A DNA stretch of 64,000 bases from positions 4,184 through 68,183 of the forward strand of contig CAMCRF010000010.1 of the NCBI GenBank assembly GCA_945877235.1, in the 5' to 3' direction. The notes beneath the pieces are model-generated. The model had not been told where the DNA came from and made no database searches. It was given only the letters and a program-made list of their open reading frames with translations. The translations under genes were made by a program, and so were the position numbers. Shown here piece by piece: positions 1 to 7,925 of this stretch; the stretch's first letter is position 1, and every line of letters begins with the position of its first letter. The stretch comes from Bordetella parapertussis. Lineage in GTDB: Bacteria > Pseudomonadota > Gammaproteobacteria > Burkholderiales > Burkholderiaceae_A.

Positions 1-809
1 TGCGCGTCGCTTCTGGTATGCCCAATAAAGAGCATGGACTGGGTTCACGCCTGGGAATTGAGCTCCTCTGCGCTGCTGCGGCCTTCTTCATGTTGCCATT
101 CGCCATTGAGGCGGCTGGTTATGTTGGCGCGGTTGCCTTGCTCTGTGTCGTGTTTCTCGTGCTTTCGGTGAGCATTCTGCGGTTACCAGCCAGTGGTCGC
201 GAGCTCGACACCCACAGCGAGACCACTGTGGATCTGCGCATCACTAAGGAGGGGTGGATTGGACTGGGTGTGTTTGTGCTGTTCGCGATCGGCCAGATTG
301 GCGTCTATGCCTTCTTGGGGCAGTTGGCAATTCAAGATGGGGTCACTGAGGCTCAGCTTTCCTTTGTGCTTGCTGTGCTCAAGGTCATTGGGGCGGTTGC
401 GGCGATCGGCATTGGGCTGATTGGCCTGAAGTTTGGCGTCAAGCGGTCGCATGTCTTTGCCTTCCTGGGGCTCTTCGGATCGATGCTGCTGTTGGGCAGC
501 TCGGGCGGGTTTGCCGGCTATGCGGCGGGCGCCTGGCTCTGGGAGCTCTCCTTGGTTGCCAGCTGCGTGTACCAGACGGCTGCCATTTCACGCCTCGATT
601 CCAGCAACAAGGCCATCATGTTGGTGCCAGCTGCATTCGCATTGGCAGGCACCATTGGCCCAGCGCTCGCAGGCACGCTCGTTGCGCAGCACGGGTTTGG
701 GGCGTTGCTCACCTTTGGCGCTGTAACTGCGGCCATTCCTTTGTTGATGTATCTGCCGTTGGCCGGAAAAATTCGCGCACAGCTCTTGGCGTCAGCCCCA
801 GCGGTTTGA
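1..809 (+). CDS. MFS permease, C-terminal part (5' end outside window)
   Basis: The frame is open from the first complete codon at position 3, so the true start lies upstream; a Met at 18 is probably internal. The visible 267 residues form about eight hydrophobic segments interrupted by one polar loop near the middle (ending ITKEGW), which fits the last helices of the N-terminal half, the central loop and the C-terminal six helices of a major facilitator permease. The gene ends inside the convergent SDR gene (18-base overlap). Substrate cannot be read; its place beside steroid genes suggests uptake or efflux of a steroid or a degradation intermediate, which is inference. Confidence 0.75.
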   Translation, partial: RVASGMPNKEHGLGSRLGIELLCAAAAFFMLPFAIEAAGYVGAVALLCVVFLVLSVSILRLPASGRELDTHSETTVDLRITKEGWIGLGVFVLFAIGQIGVYAFLGQLAIQDGVTEAQLSFVLAVLKVIGAVAAIGIGLIGLKFGVKRSHVFAFLGLFGSMLLLGSSGGFAGYAAGAWLWELSLVASCVYQTAAISRLDSSNKAIMLVPAAFALAGTIGPALAGTLVAQHGFGALLTFGAVTAAIPLLMYLPLAGKIRAQLLASAPAV

Positions 810-1571
810 TTCCATTCCGCCGTCTACATCCAGTATCTTTCCGGTGATGTAGCGCGCTTCCCTGGAGAGCAGGAAAATGGCGGCATTGGCGATGTCTTCG
901 GTCTCTCCAATGCGCCCGAGGGGGATTGAGCCCGTCATGCCTTTCTCAATCTCAGGCGTGAGCACCCGGGCCAATGCATCGGTGCGAATTGGGCCTGGCG
1001 CTATGGCGTTCACGCGAATATTGCGCGGCCCGAGGTCCTGAGCCAGCTGTCGCGTGAGATGGTTGAGGGCCGCTTTTGCAGCGCCATAAGCTGCGAAATG
1101 CGGCTGTATGAGCCGACCAGCAGCCGAGGAAATATTCAACACGGCGCCACCGCCATTCGCCTTGAATCCAGTGAGGCAGGCCTGAATGGCTGTGTAAGCG
1201 GAGGTGACATTGAACCAAAGCACGTCATGAAAGGCCTGGGGGCTCATCTTGTCGATCGATGAGGGACCAGAGCCCCCCGCATTGTTCACCAGAATGGATG
1301 CTGGGCCGAGAGCAGACTGTGCGCTCGCAATGGCTGAAACGATCGATGCCTCGGACATCACGTCGGTTGAGATGCCCGTGGCGCGAACACCCAGCGCTTG
1401 AATGTCTTGGACCACATCGTTGAGCTCGGTCTGCGACCGTGACAAACAGGCAATCGGGTGACCCTTGCGGGCAAGCGCGAGTGCGATGGATCTGCCAATG
1501 CCCTTGCTGGCGCCTGTGACAATCGCTAAGCCTGGCGCTACGCCGGATTCGTTTCTTTTCGCGTCGTCCAT
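792..1571 (-). CDS. SDR family oxidoreductase
   Basis: A 259-residue classical short-chain dehydrogenase of normal length. The nucleotide-binding motif TGASKGIG is at residues 19-26, NNAG at 96-99, the catalytic Ser at 148/149, and YGAAK gives Tyr162 and Lys166. The C-terminus ends with a family-typical ITGKILDVDGG segment. It lies downstream of the flavin reductase gene on the minus strand and overlaps it by 34 bases, so the two are probably co-transcribed. A hydroxysteroid or hydroxyacyl-CoA dehydrogenase role is likely from context, but the position and stereochemistry of the substrate cannot be assigned from sequence. Confidence 0.9.
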   Translation of the reverse strand: MDDAKRNESGVAPGLAIVTGASKGIGRSIALALARKGHPIACLSRSQTELNDVVQDIQALGVRATGISTDVMSEASIVSAIASAQSALGPASILVNNAGGSGPSSIDKMSPQAFHDVLWFNVTSAYTAIQACLTGFKANGGGAVLNISSAAGRLIQPHFAAYGAAKAALNHLTRQLAQDLGPRNIRVNAIAPGPIRTDALARVLTPEIEKGMTGSIPLGRIGETEDIANAAIFLLSREARYITGKILDVDGGMESNRWG

Positions 1572-2509
1572 AGCGAGGGGAGTCCTGGGTCGGTATGCAC
1601 GATGACCTGCTTAAGGAGGGTAATCAGTGCCTGGGTTCCTGAGAGGCCAAGCCGCTCCGATAGGGCTTGACCAACGCCCTGGGCGTTGCGAATCAGATCG
1701 CGTGCAATCTGATGACCCTCTTGGGTGAGCGCGAACTCGCCCGAGAGCCGTTGAATGAACCCCAGCGTCACCAGCTTGGTCACGGCCTCTGGGGTCACCA
1801 TCAGGCCGGTGTAATTAATCAGCTCCTGAAGGGACTCGAGGTCCACTTGCCTGCGGATCAGCAAGGTGGCAAGGGTGAAAAAGCCGAGGTCGTCAAGCCC
1901 CAAGGGCTCATAGTGCTGGCGCATCTGGGCCAACACCTGATGGTGTGCGCGGCCCAAGAGGTATCCCAGTAGCTCGTCGTTGTATTCCGCAGTTGAGAGG
2001 TCTTCAGCCTCGCCCAGGGCAATCTGCTCCAGGTGGCTGGTCAGGGAGTACCGGCCCTTGGAATACGCGAGCGGTGCTCGGTCCGTCGCGTCAAACGCCA
2101 GGACCTCACCGAGCAAGACGTAATGATCTCCGGCCTCCACCACCGACGTTGTTTTGCACTGGAAGCGGGCAGCACACGACGGCAGCAGTGGCGCAGAGGT
2201 CATACCCTGATCAAGTGCTACACCCGCAAACTTGTCGACGCCGGGCTTGGCGAAGGTAGAAGAGAGTCCCTGCTGGTCGCTGGCGAGGATGTGAACATTC
2301 CAGTGCTCGGCCTGTGTGAAAGCGGCGAGGCTTTTGGCCGTTTTGGCAAGGCTCCAGAGCACGATGGGCGGAGAGAGCGAGACCGAGTTGAAGCTATTGG
2401 CTGTGACACCAACGGCCTCGCCGTCTTGGGCGCGCGTGGTCACAATCGTCACGCCCGTGGTGAAGGTGCCAAGCGCGCGTCTGAATTCTGTGGGGTCGAT
2501 GGCAGCCAT
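1538..2509 (-). CDS. hsaB: Flavin reductase of 3-HSA 4-monooxygenase, with C-terminal MarR-like domain
   Basis: Residues 1 to about 160 match the flavin reductase domain (FMN-binding split barrel; TTGVTIVTTR and GVTANSFNSVSLSPP segments) that supplies reduced flavin to two-component monooxygenases. Residues about 175-315 form a helical region resembling a winged-helix MarR-like domain, as known in the reductase of 4-hydroxyphenylacetate hydroxylase of Acinetobacter. Short HsaB proteins of actinobacteria lack this extension. The partner oxygenase HsaA is encoded far away at 34720-35907. The gene diverges from hsaC across a 107-base gap holding a perfect palindrome. TesA1 is the Comamonas name for this role. 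The HsaB role is inferred from context; the reductase fold is clear. Confidence 0.82.
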   Translation of the reverse strand: MAAIDPTEFRRALGTFTTGVTIVTTRAQDGEAVGVTANSFNSVSLSPPIVLWSLAKTAKSLAAFTQAEHWNVHILASDQQGLSSTFAKPGVDKFAGVALDQGMTSAPLLPSCAARFQCKTTSVVEAGDHYVLLGEVLAFDATDRAPLAYSKGRYSLTSHLEQIALGEAEDLSTAEYNDELLGYLLGRAHHQVLAQMRQHYEPLGLDDLGFFTLATLLIRRQVDLESLQELINYTGLMVTPEAVTKLVTLGFIQRLSGEFALTQEGHQIARDLIRNAQGVGQALSERLGLSGTQALITLLKQVIVHTDPGLPSLWTTRKETNPA

Positions 2510-2541
2510 GGGCTCATGGTTCGAGATTTACGACGGGGGGT

Positions 2542-2561
2542 CATCGTCTGCCTGGACGATG
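2542..2561. promoter_or_regulatory. Perfect 7-6-7 operator palindrome between hsaB and hsaC
   Basis: CATCGTC (2542-2548), six-base spacer TGCCTG, GACGATG (2555-2561): the two arms are exact reverse complements. It lies in the divergent gap, 33 bases from the hsaB start and 55 bases before hsaC. A possible -10 element TATACAT follows at 2591-2597, with no clear -35, which suits activator-dependent transcription. Related copies occur in other promoter gaps of this window. The binding protein is not known; the LuxR regulator at 14720 is one candidate. Confidence 0.7.
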
Positions 2562-2616
2562 TCCTCCAAGCGGTCGCTCGAAAGAATCTCTATACATCAT
2601 CCAGAAGGATAAGCCC

Positions 2617-3504
2617 ATGTTCCAGGTCCAAGAGTTGGCCTATGTCGTTGCAGCGCACCCTGATCTCTCGGCCTGGCGCACCTACGGGGAACAGGTCCTC
2701 GGTATGCAGGCGCTCGACGAGACCGGCGCGCTGCTGCTCAAAATGGATGAGCGTGCCTATCGCATTCAGGTTGAGCAAGGTGACCAGGCCCGCTACGTGG
2801 CCTCCGGCTGGCTGGTGCGCAACGAAGACGCATTTGAGTCCGCCCGTGCGCACTTCAAAGCGCATCAGGTAAAGGTTGAGGAGGGCTCACCCGAACTCTG
2901 TCAGAGACGTAAGGTGACTCAGATGCTGATCGTTCATGACCCATCGGGCAATCGGCACGAGCTGGTGTGGGGTTATCAGTCAGACTTTTGCCGCATGGTC
3001 TCGCCTGTTGGGGTGCCGCATTTTGTAACCGGTGACCAAGGCATGGGCCATGTCGTCCTGCCAGCCCCTCAGTTCGCTGAGACCGTCTCTTTCGTGCGCG
3101 ATGTCCTGGGTTTCGGGCTCTCTGATCTGTTCAACTTTAAGCCAGCACCCGAGGCGCCCGCATTGCCCATTCATTTTTTCCATTGCAACAACCCACGTCA
3201 TCACAGCTTGGCGCTTGCTGCTTTTCCGGTCCCCTCTGGCTGTGTTCACATCATGGTTGAGGTGCCCGACATGGCAGAGGTGGGTCGAGCCTTCGACCGC
3301 AGGATTGCACACCAAGTTGCTCTGTCTGCCACCCTTGGCCAGCACACCAACGATCGCATGATCTCCTTCTACATGAAGACACCCTCTGGTTTTGACGTAG
3401 AGGTCGGTACGGGGGGCGCGCAGGTGGACTGGCATGCACATGTCACCCATGAGTTCACCAAGGTGTCGCTCTGGGGGCACGACTTTTCGGTGGGGCAGGG
3501 CTGA
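2617..3504 (+). CDS. hsaC: 3,4-DHSA 4,5-extradiol dioxygenase (ring A cleavage)
   Basis: A 295-residue two-domain type I extradiol dioxygenase, the family's usual length. Fe(II) ligands are His145 (GMGHVVL), His211 (CVHIMVE) and Glu262 (DVEVGTGG). Second-shell catalytic residues are His195/196 (PRHHS), His243 and Tyr252, a spacing that matches BphC closely. HsaC (TesB in Comamonas) opens the aromatised A ring of 3,4-dihydroxy-9,10-secoandrostatrienedione. Start ATG is preceded by AGAAGGA at 2602-2608. It is first in a long plus-strand operon and shares one base with ipdA, although its direct pathway partner hsaD is at 57148. Confidence 0.93.
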   Translation: MFQVQELAYVVAAHPDLSAWRTYGEQVLGMQALDETGALLLKMDERAYRIQVEQGDQARYVASGWLVRNEDAFESARAHFKAHQVKVEEGSPELCQRRKVTQMLIVHDPSGNRHELVWGYQSDFCRMVSPVGVPHFVTGDQGMGHVVLPAPQFAETVSFVRDVLGFGLSDLFNFKPAPEAPALPIHFFHCNNPRHHSLALAAFPVPSGCVHIMVEVPDMAEVGRAFDRRIAHQVALSATLGQHTNDRMISFYMKTPSGFDVEVGTGGAQVDWHAHVTHEFTKVSLWGHDFSVGQG

Positions 3505-4385
3505 TGCTAGATAAAACCCAGTCGCTCGAGGCCTGTGCTGCACGCGTCAAAGACGGCATGACCATTGGTGTTGGAGGTTGGGGGCCCCGCCGCAAGCCCA
3601 TGGCATTGGTGCGTGAACTGATCCGTCAAGGCAGAAAAGACCTCACGGTCGTAACCTACGGTGGACCCGACGCAGGCATGCTCTGCGCTGCAGGCGCCGT
3701 CAAGCGACTCATCTATGGATTCGTCTCGCTCGACGCCATTCCGCTCGAAGCCCATTGGAGAAAGTCCCGAGAGAGCGGCGGTTTTGAGGCCATCGAGATT
3801 GATGAGGGCATGTTGCATTGGGGGCTGCGAGCAGCGGCCATGCGTCTTCCGTTTCTGCCGACCCGCGTGGGCTTGGGAACAGATGTCCTCAAGCACTATC
3901 CCGGCATTCGGCTCATTCAGTCCCCCTATGACGATCAAGAGTGGCTGGTGGCAATGCCGGCGTTGCGGCTCGATGCCGCCCTGATTCACGCCTCTCGCGC
4001 AGATCATTTGGGCAACACACAGAGCTTGGGTAGCGACCCGTATTTCGATGACCAGTTTGCGAGGGCAGCCGATCACGTCTTGGTGCAGACTGAGTTTTTG
4101 GTCCCCCGACTCGATCTCGTTCATAGCGACAGTGCGCACTTCAACCTTTTCGAACGAAGCCTTGTGACTGCAGTCTGTGAGGTGCCGGGTGGTGCGCATC
4201 CCACCACAGCCCCCACGCAGTACGGCTGGGACATGGGACATCTCAAAGACTACTCTGGCTTTGCCGAACAAGACCAAGGGTTTGATGCCTATCGGCAGCA
4301 GTTCCTCTCGGGATCCGAGGCCGACTACATCGAGGCAGTTGGCGGTCTGGAGCGGGTTCGTGCGCTCGCGCAGCCCATCTTCTAG
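3504..4385 (+). CDS. ipdA: COCHEA-CoA hydrolase, alpha subunit (CoA-transferase family I fold)
   Basis: A 293-residue protein of the glutaconate-CoA-transferase alpha fold, with the glycine-rich GMTIGVGGWGPRRKP segment near residues 18-32. In steroid degraders the IpdAB pair (ScdL1L2 in Comamonas) does not transfer CoA but hydrolytically opens ring C of COCHEA-CoA. The assignment rests on fold, on the adjacent beta subunit 8 bases downstream and on echA20, ipdC, ipdF and fadA6 in the same operon. The start overlaps the hsaC stop (TGATG). Without that context it would be annotated as a generic CoA-transferase subunit A. Confidence 0.88.
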   Translation: MLDKTQSLEACAARVKDGMTIGVGGWGPRRKPMALVRELIRQGRKDLTVVTYGGPDAGMLCAAGAVKRLIYGFVSLDAIPLEAHWRKSRESGGFEAIEIDEGMLHWGLRAAAMRLPFLPTRVGLGTDVLKHYPGIRLIQSPYDDQEWLVAMPALRLDAALIHASRADHLGNTQSLGSDPYFDDQFARAADHVLVQTEFLVPRLDLVHSDSAHFNLFERSLVTAVCEVPGGAHPTTAPTQYGWDMGHLKDYSGFAEQDQGFDAYRQQFLSGSEADYIEAVGGLERVRALAQPIF

Positions 4386-4393
4386 AGGATTTC

Positions 4394-5182
4394 ATGACCA
4401 CCTGTACCCTTGCAGAATTGATGATTGTGGCCGCATCTGAGGCATGGAGAGGCAACGGGGAGTTGCTGGCTAACGGCATTGGGCCTGGGCCTCGATTGGC
4501 TGCCTCCCTGGCAAAGCTGACCCACAGCCCCGAGTTGCTGATGACCGACAGCGAGAGTCGATTGGTTGAGGAGCCTGTACCCCTCGGCCCTCGCACAGGC
4601 CCCTTAGAGGGGTATGTCCCACGGTATTCGGGGCGCGCTGATTTTTCTCGCATCTTCGACATGGTCTGGAGAGGCAAGCGCCACGCCATGATCGGACCCA
4701 CACAACTGGACGGATGGGGTCAGACCAACCTCTCCTGTATCGGGGACTATAAACGACCTAAGTCAGCCATACTGGGCGTGCGAGGGCTGCCGGGCAACAG
4801 CATTTCGCATCGCAACTCTTTTTTCATGCCTGCGCATTCCAAGCGCGCCTTTGTGTCTAGGGTAGACATGGTCTCGGGCGCTGGCCGAGATCCTGCCCAG
4901 TGGCCGGACGGGAAGGTGCCAGAGATTCTGTTTGGCCTTGTGATCTCAAACCTCGGCGTTTTTGATTTCAATGCCCCTGTGGGCCAGATGCGTGTCTGCA
5001 GTCTGCATCCTGGCGTTCGCATCGACACCGTGATCGAGCAGACGGGTTTTGAGCTGTCCTACGATTCCAGTCCGGCTGTCACTGCAATGCCCACCGAGGA
5101 TCAACTCCAGCATCTTCACCGGCTCGACCCACATGACTTTCGCTCCAAAATCTTAAAGGGGAACCCCATTGTCGAAGCTTGA
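4394..5182 (+). CDS. ipdB: COCHEA-CoA hydrolase, beta subunit
   Basis: A 262-residue partner of IpdA with the CoA-transferase beta fold. GNGELLANGIGPGPRLAA near residues 20-37 and GPTQLDGWGQTNLSC near 100-114 are the recognisable glycine-rich stretches. It follows ipdA at once, with TAGAGGA just before ATG as ribosome site, and its end overlaps the next gene by 14 bases. The IpdAB complex opens the last carbocycle in steroid C/D-ring degradation. Strand, spacing and neighbours all agree; only the exact substrate is inferred. Confidence 0.87.
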   Translation: MTTCTLAELMIVAASEAWRGNGELLANGIGPGPRLAASLAKLTHSPELLMTDSESRLVEEPVPLGPRTGPLEGYVPRYSGRADFSRIFDMVWRGKRHAMIGPTQLDGWGQTNLSCIGDYKRPKSAILGVRGLPGNSISHRNSFFMPAHSKRAFVSRVDMVSGAGRDPAQWPDGKVPEILFGLVISNLGVFDFNAPVGQMRVCSLHPGVRIDTVIEQTGFELSYDSSPAVTAMPTEDQLQHLHRLDPHDFRSKILKGNPIVEA

Positions 5183-6074
5183 TGGCCCGAAGGTGAGTCG
5201 GCCCGACGAGAGTCAGTACGAGACAGATGCGCCCATCAAGACGGAGTTTAAGGACGGGGTGCTTTGGATCACCATGGACCGCCCTGCATTTCACAATGCC
5301 CAGAATTCTCAAATGACCTACGCGCTCGACGCAGCCTTTCGACAGGCGGTCGACGATGACGCGGTGCGGGTGATTGTGTTGAAAGGTGAGGGCAAACACT
5401 TCTCTGCGGGTCATGACATAGGCACCCCGGGACGTGATGTCAACAAGCCTTTTCCGAGGGTCCATCTCTGGTGGGATCACACCAACAAGCCCGGCGGCGA
5501 GTACCTCTATGTGCGTGAGCAAGAGGTCTATCTCAATATGTGTCGCCGCTGGCGTGACCTGCCCAAGCCCACGATTGCCATGGTCCAGGGAGCGTGCATT
5601 GCGGGTGGGCTGATGCTCGCCTGGGTCTGTGACTTCATCGTCGCATCAGAGGACGCATTTTTTCAGGACCCCGTTGTTCGCATGGGCATTCCCGGCGTGG
5701 AGTACTTCGCACATGCTTTTGAACTGCCCCCGCGAGTGGCCAAAGAGTTCCTGATGTTGGGCGAACGCATGCCCGCCCAGCGGGCCTTTGAGCTTGGTAT
5801 GGTCAATCGCGTAGTTCCTCGTGATGCGCTACAAGAGACTGTTGCAGCGATGGCAGACAAGTTGGCTCAGCAGCCTCGTATGGGTCTTGCACTGACCAAG
5901 CAGGCGATCCATCACGTGGAGGAACTCCGCGGCAAGCGCACCGCTATGGACGCAAGCTTTGCTTGGCACCACTTCGCGCATGTTCACAACGAGCAGGTGA
6001 CTGGCAATCTGCTTGGGGGGTTCGACGCCCAGTCAATGGCCAAAGCGAATAAGCAACAAGAGGGGCAGTCTTGA
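5169..6074 (+). CDS. Enoyl-CoA hydratase/crotonase family protein (ScdY-like candidate)
   Basis: A 301-residue crotonase-fold protein, longer than the usual 250-260 because of a loop rich in Trp and Tyr at about residues 90-120. The oxyanion-hole segments are GEGKHFSAGHDIG (about 73-85) and GACIAGGLML (about 139-148); a Glu occurs in PGVEYF (about 177). Translation probably starts at TTG 5169, because AAAGGGGA lies at a good distance and no ATG fits, which gives a 14-base overlap with ipdB. Comamonas has a C-ring hydratase, ScdY, encoded near ipdAB homologues, and this is the best candidate here. It is not EchA20, which is the next crotonase in the operon. Confidence 0.75.
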   Translation: MSKLDGPKVSRPDESQYETDAPIKTEFKDGVLWITMDRPAFHNAQNSQMTYALDAAFRQAVDDDAVRVIVLKGEGKHFSAGHDIGTPGRDVNKPFPRVHLWWDHTNKPGGEYLYVREQEVYLNMCRRWRDLPKPTIAMVQGACIAGGLMLAWVCDFIVASEDAFFQDPVVRMGIPGVEYFAHAFELPPRVAKEFLMLGERMPAQRAFELGMVNRVVPRDALQETVAAMADKLAQQPRMGLALTKQAIHHVEELRGKRTAMDASFAWHHFAHVHNEQVTGNLLGGFDAQSMAKANKQQEGQS

Positions 6075-7150
6075 TCCAGACCGAACTGACACGCCGTTTG
6101 GGGTGCAGAGCCCCCATCGTCCAGACTGCGATGGGCTGGGTGGCCGATGCCGGCCTGGTCATTGCCTCCACGCGCGCGGGTGCATTTGGCTTTCTCGCAG
6201 GGGCGACCATCGAGCCCGAAGACCTCGAGCCCCAGATCTTGCAAGTCAAGGCTGCGGTCGGACCAAACTTTGGCCTGAATTTTCATATGTTCCAAGAGAA
6301 TGCTGAAGACTGCATTCGGCTGGCCATTGCTCACGGGCTTCGGGCGGTCAGCTATGGGCGCGGACCAGATGCCAAGACCATTGCGCGGCTCAAGGACGCT
6401 GGCGTGCTCTGCATCCCGACCGTCGGCGCGGTCGAGCATGCCATGAAGGCTGAAAAACTAGGGGCTGACCTCATCACGATTCAGGGCTCCGAGGGGGGCG
6501 GCCATACGGGTCGCGTGCCGTCGTCTATTCTCCTACCTCAGGTGCTCGACGCGGTAAAGGTTCCCGTGATTGCTGCAGGTGGCTACAGCACTGGCCGCGG
6601 GCTCGCAGCTGCACTGGCCGCGGGTGCTTGCGGCATTGCCATGGGCACACGGTTCATGATGTCTGCGGAGTCCCCCACGCCCAAGCGCACGATGGCGCGA
6701 TACCTTGAAGTGAAGGACCCTGGCCAAATTCGCGTGACCGAAGCGGTCGATGGCCTTCGGCACCGCATGATCGAAACGGACTTGGTGCGCCGTTTGGAGG
6801 CCAGCTCTGGTCTGCGCAGACTCTTGGTTGCACTCGGAAATGCATGGCGATGGAAGGCGCAGACTGGGATGTCTGCGCAACATCTCGCTAAGGTTCTGGT
6901 GAAATCGTTTCGGGAGGACCCGACTGCTCTGGCCACGACCATCATGGCAGCGAACCAGCCGATGTTGATTCAGAAATCCATGATCGAGGACCGACCAGAG
7001 GAGGGCTTGTTGCCCTCAGGCCAGGTGGCTGCAGCCATTCGAAGCCAGGACACCTGTGAAGCGATTGTCAATGCGCTGGTCCAAGAGGCCGAGGCCTGCC
7101 TGCGTGCATCGACCCACTATGTATCGGAGCCCGTCAGTCATGCAGCTTGA
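6071..7150 (+). CDS. ipdC: IpdC-like flavin-dependent oxidoreductase (nitronate monooxygenase family)
   Basis: A 359-residue TIM-barrel flavoprotein of the nitronate monooxygenase/2-nitropropane dioxygenase family. GSEGGGHTGR (about 141-150) and AAGGYSTGRGLAAALAAGA (about 174-192) form the usual phosphate-binding loops for FMN, followed by GTRFMMS. In Mycobacterium IpdC belongs to the HIP-CoA ring-degradation pathway and is encoded beside ipdA, ipdB and echA20, as here. The likely start is TTG 6071, overlapping the previous stop (TTGA). The family is broad, so the IpdC name relies on synteny. Confidence 0.82.
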   Translation: MIQTELTRRLGCRAPIVQTAMGWVADAGLVIASTRAGAFGFLAGATIEPEDLEPQILQVKAAVGPNFGLNFHMFQENAEDCIRLAIAHGLRAVSYGRGPDAKTIARLKDAGVLCIPTVGAVEHAMKAEKLGADLITIQGSEGGGHTGRVPSSILLPQVLDAVKVPVIAAGGYSTGRGLAAALAAGACGIAMGTRFMMSAESPTPKRTMARYLEVKDPGQIRVTEAVDGLRHRMIETDLVRRLEASSGLRRLLVALGNAWRWKAQTGMSAQHLAKVLVKSFREDPTALATTIMAANQPMLIQKSMIEDRPEEGLLPSGQVAAAIRSQDTCEAIVNALVQEAEACLRASTHYVSEPVSHAA

Positions 7151-7919
7151 ATCACTCTCGTCCGCTTTCTCTGTGCATGCGGAGCCTAACGGCGTGGTGG
7201 AACTCGTGATCTCCCAGCCGCCCGTCAATGCCCTCGACAGCGGCCAGTGGCTGGCCCTGGCACGCCAGATTGAACAGATTGGCGCACACGCACTCACCCG
7301 CGTCTTGATCATTCGCTCTGAGGGCAGAGGGTTCTGCGCTGGCGTCAACATCAAAGAGCTCGACCAACACCCCGATCGCATTGTGGAGGTGAATCGGGGC
7401 AATTACGAGACGTTTCGTGCCATTCACCGCAGTCCGGTGCCTGTCATCGTCGCCGTTCACGGATTTGTGCTGGGCGGTGGCATTGGCATGACGGGCGCTG
7501 CCGACATTGTCGTGGCCTCTGAGTGCGCAAGCTTTGCGCTGCCTGAAGTCGATCGGGGGGCAATGGGCGGCGGGGCGCATTTGCAGCGATTGCTGCCTGT
7601 GCAAAAGGTGCGCGCAATGTTTTTTACTGGTGAGGCCTTGAGTGCGCGCGATGCAATGCCCTTCGGATTCATTGAGACGCTCGTGCCCCACAAGGACCAG
7701 TTGCGCAATGCAGCCCTGCGCATTGCCAACGTCATTGCTCAAAAGAGCCCATCCATGATCCGTTTGGCCAAAGAGGCGCTCAACGGCATTGAGGACGGCG
7801 ATCTCGAAGCGAAGTACCGATGGGAGCAGGGTTTTACGTTGCAGGCCTACACCACCCAAGACTCCAGCGAAGCGCGTCGAGCCTTTGTGGAAAAGCGCGA
7901 AGCCGACTTTAAGGAATAG
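7140..7919 (+). CDS. echA20: EchA20-type ring-D opening crotonase
   Basis: From ATG 7140 the protein has 259 residues. It carries SEGRGFCAGVNIKE (about 60-73), GFVLGGGIGM (about 105-114) and LPEVDRGAMGGGAHLQRL (about 132-149), which I recognise as very close to mycobacterial EchA20. EchA20 is a crotonase-fold hydrolase that opens ring D of the HIP-derived CoA thioester before IpdAB acts. A longer in-frame extension to 7056 exists but lies inside ipdC; starting at 7140 gives the usual length and an 11-base overlap. Comamonas ScdN is the counterpart. Confidence 0.88.
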   Translation: MQLESLSSAFSVHAEPNGVVELVISQPPVNALDSGQWLALARQIEQIGAHALTRVLIIRSEGRGFCAGVNIKELDQHPDRIVEVNRGNYETFRAIHRSPVPVIVAVHGFVLGGGIGMTGAADIVVASECASFALPEVDRGAMGGGAHLQRLLPVQKVRAMFFTGEALSARDAMPFGFIETLVPHKDQLRNAALRIANVIAQKSPSMIRLAKEALNGIEDGDLEAKYRWEQGFTLQAYTTQDSSEARRAFVEKREADFKE

Positions 7920-7925
7920 AACCGC

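Noticed and set aside
2033..2872. 279-residue plus-strand ORF opposite the flavin reductase gene
   Set aside because: It lies antisense to hsaB and runs on into hsaC in another frame; the protein has no recognisable family features, while both genes on the other frames do.
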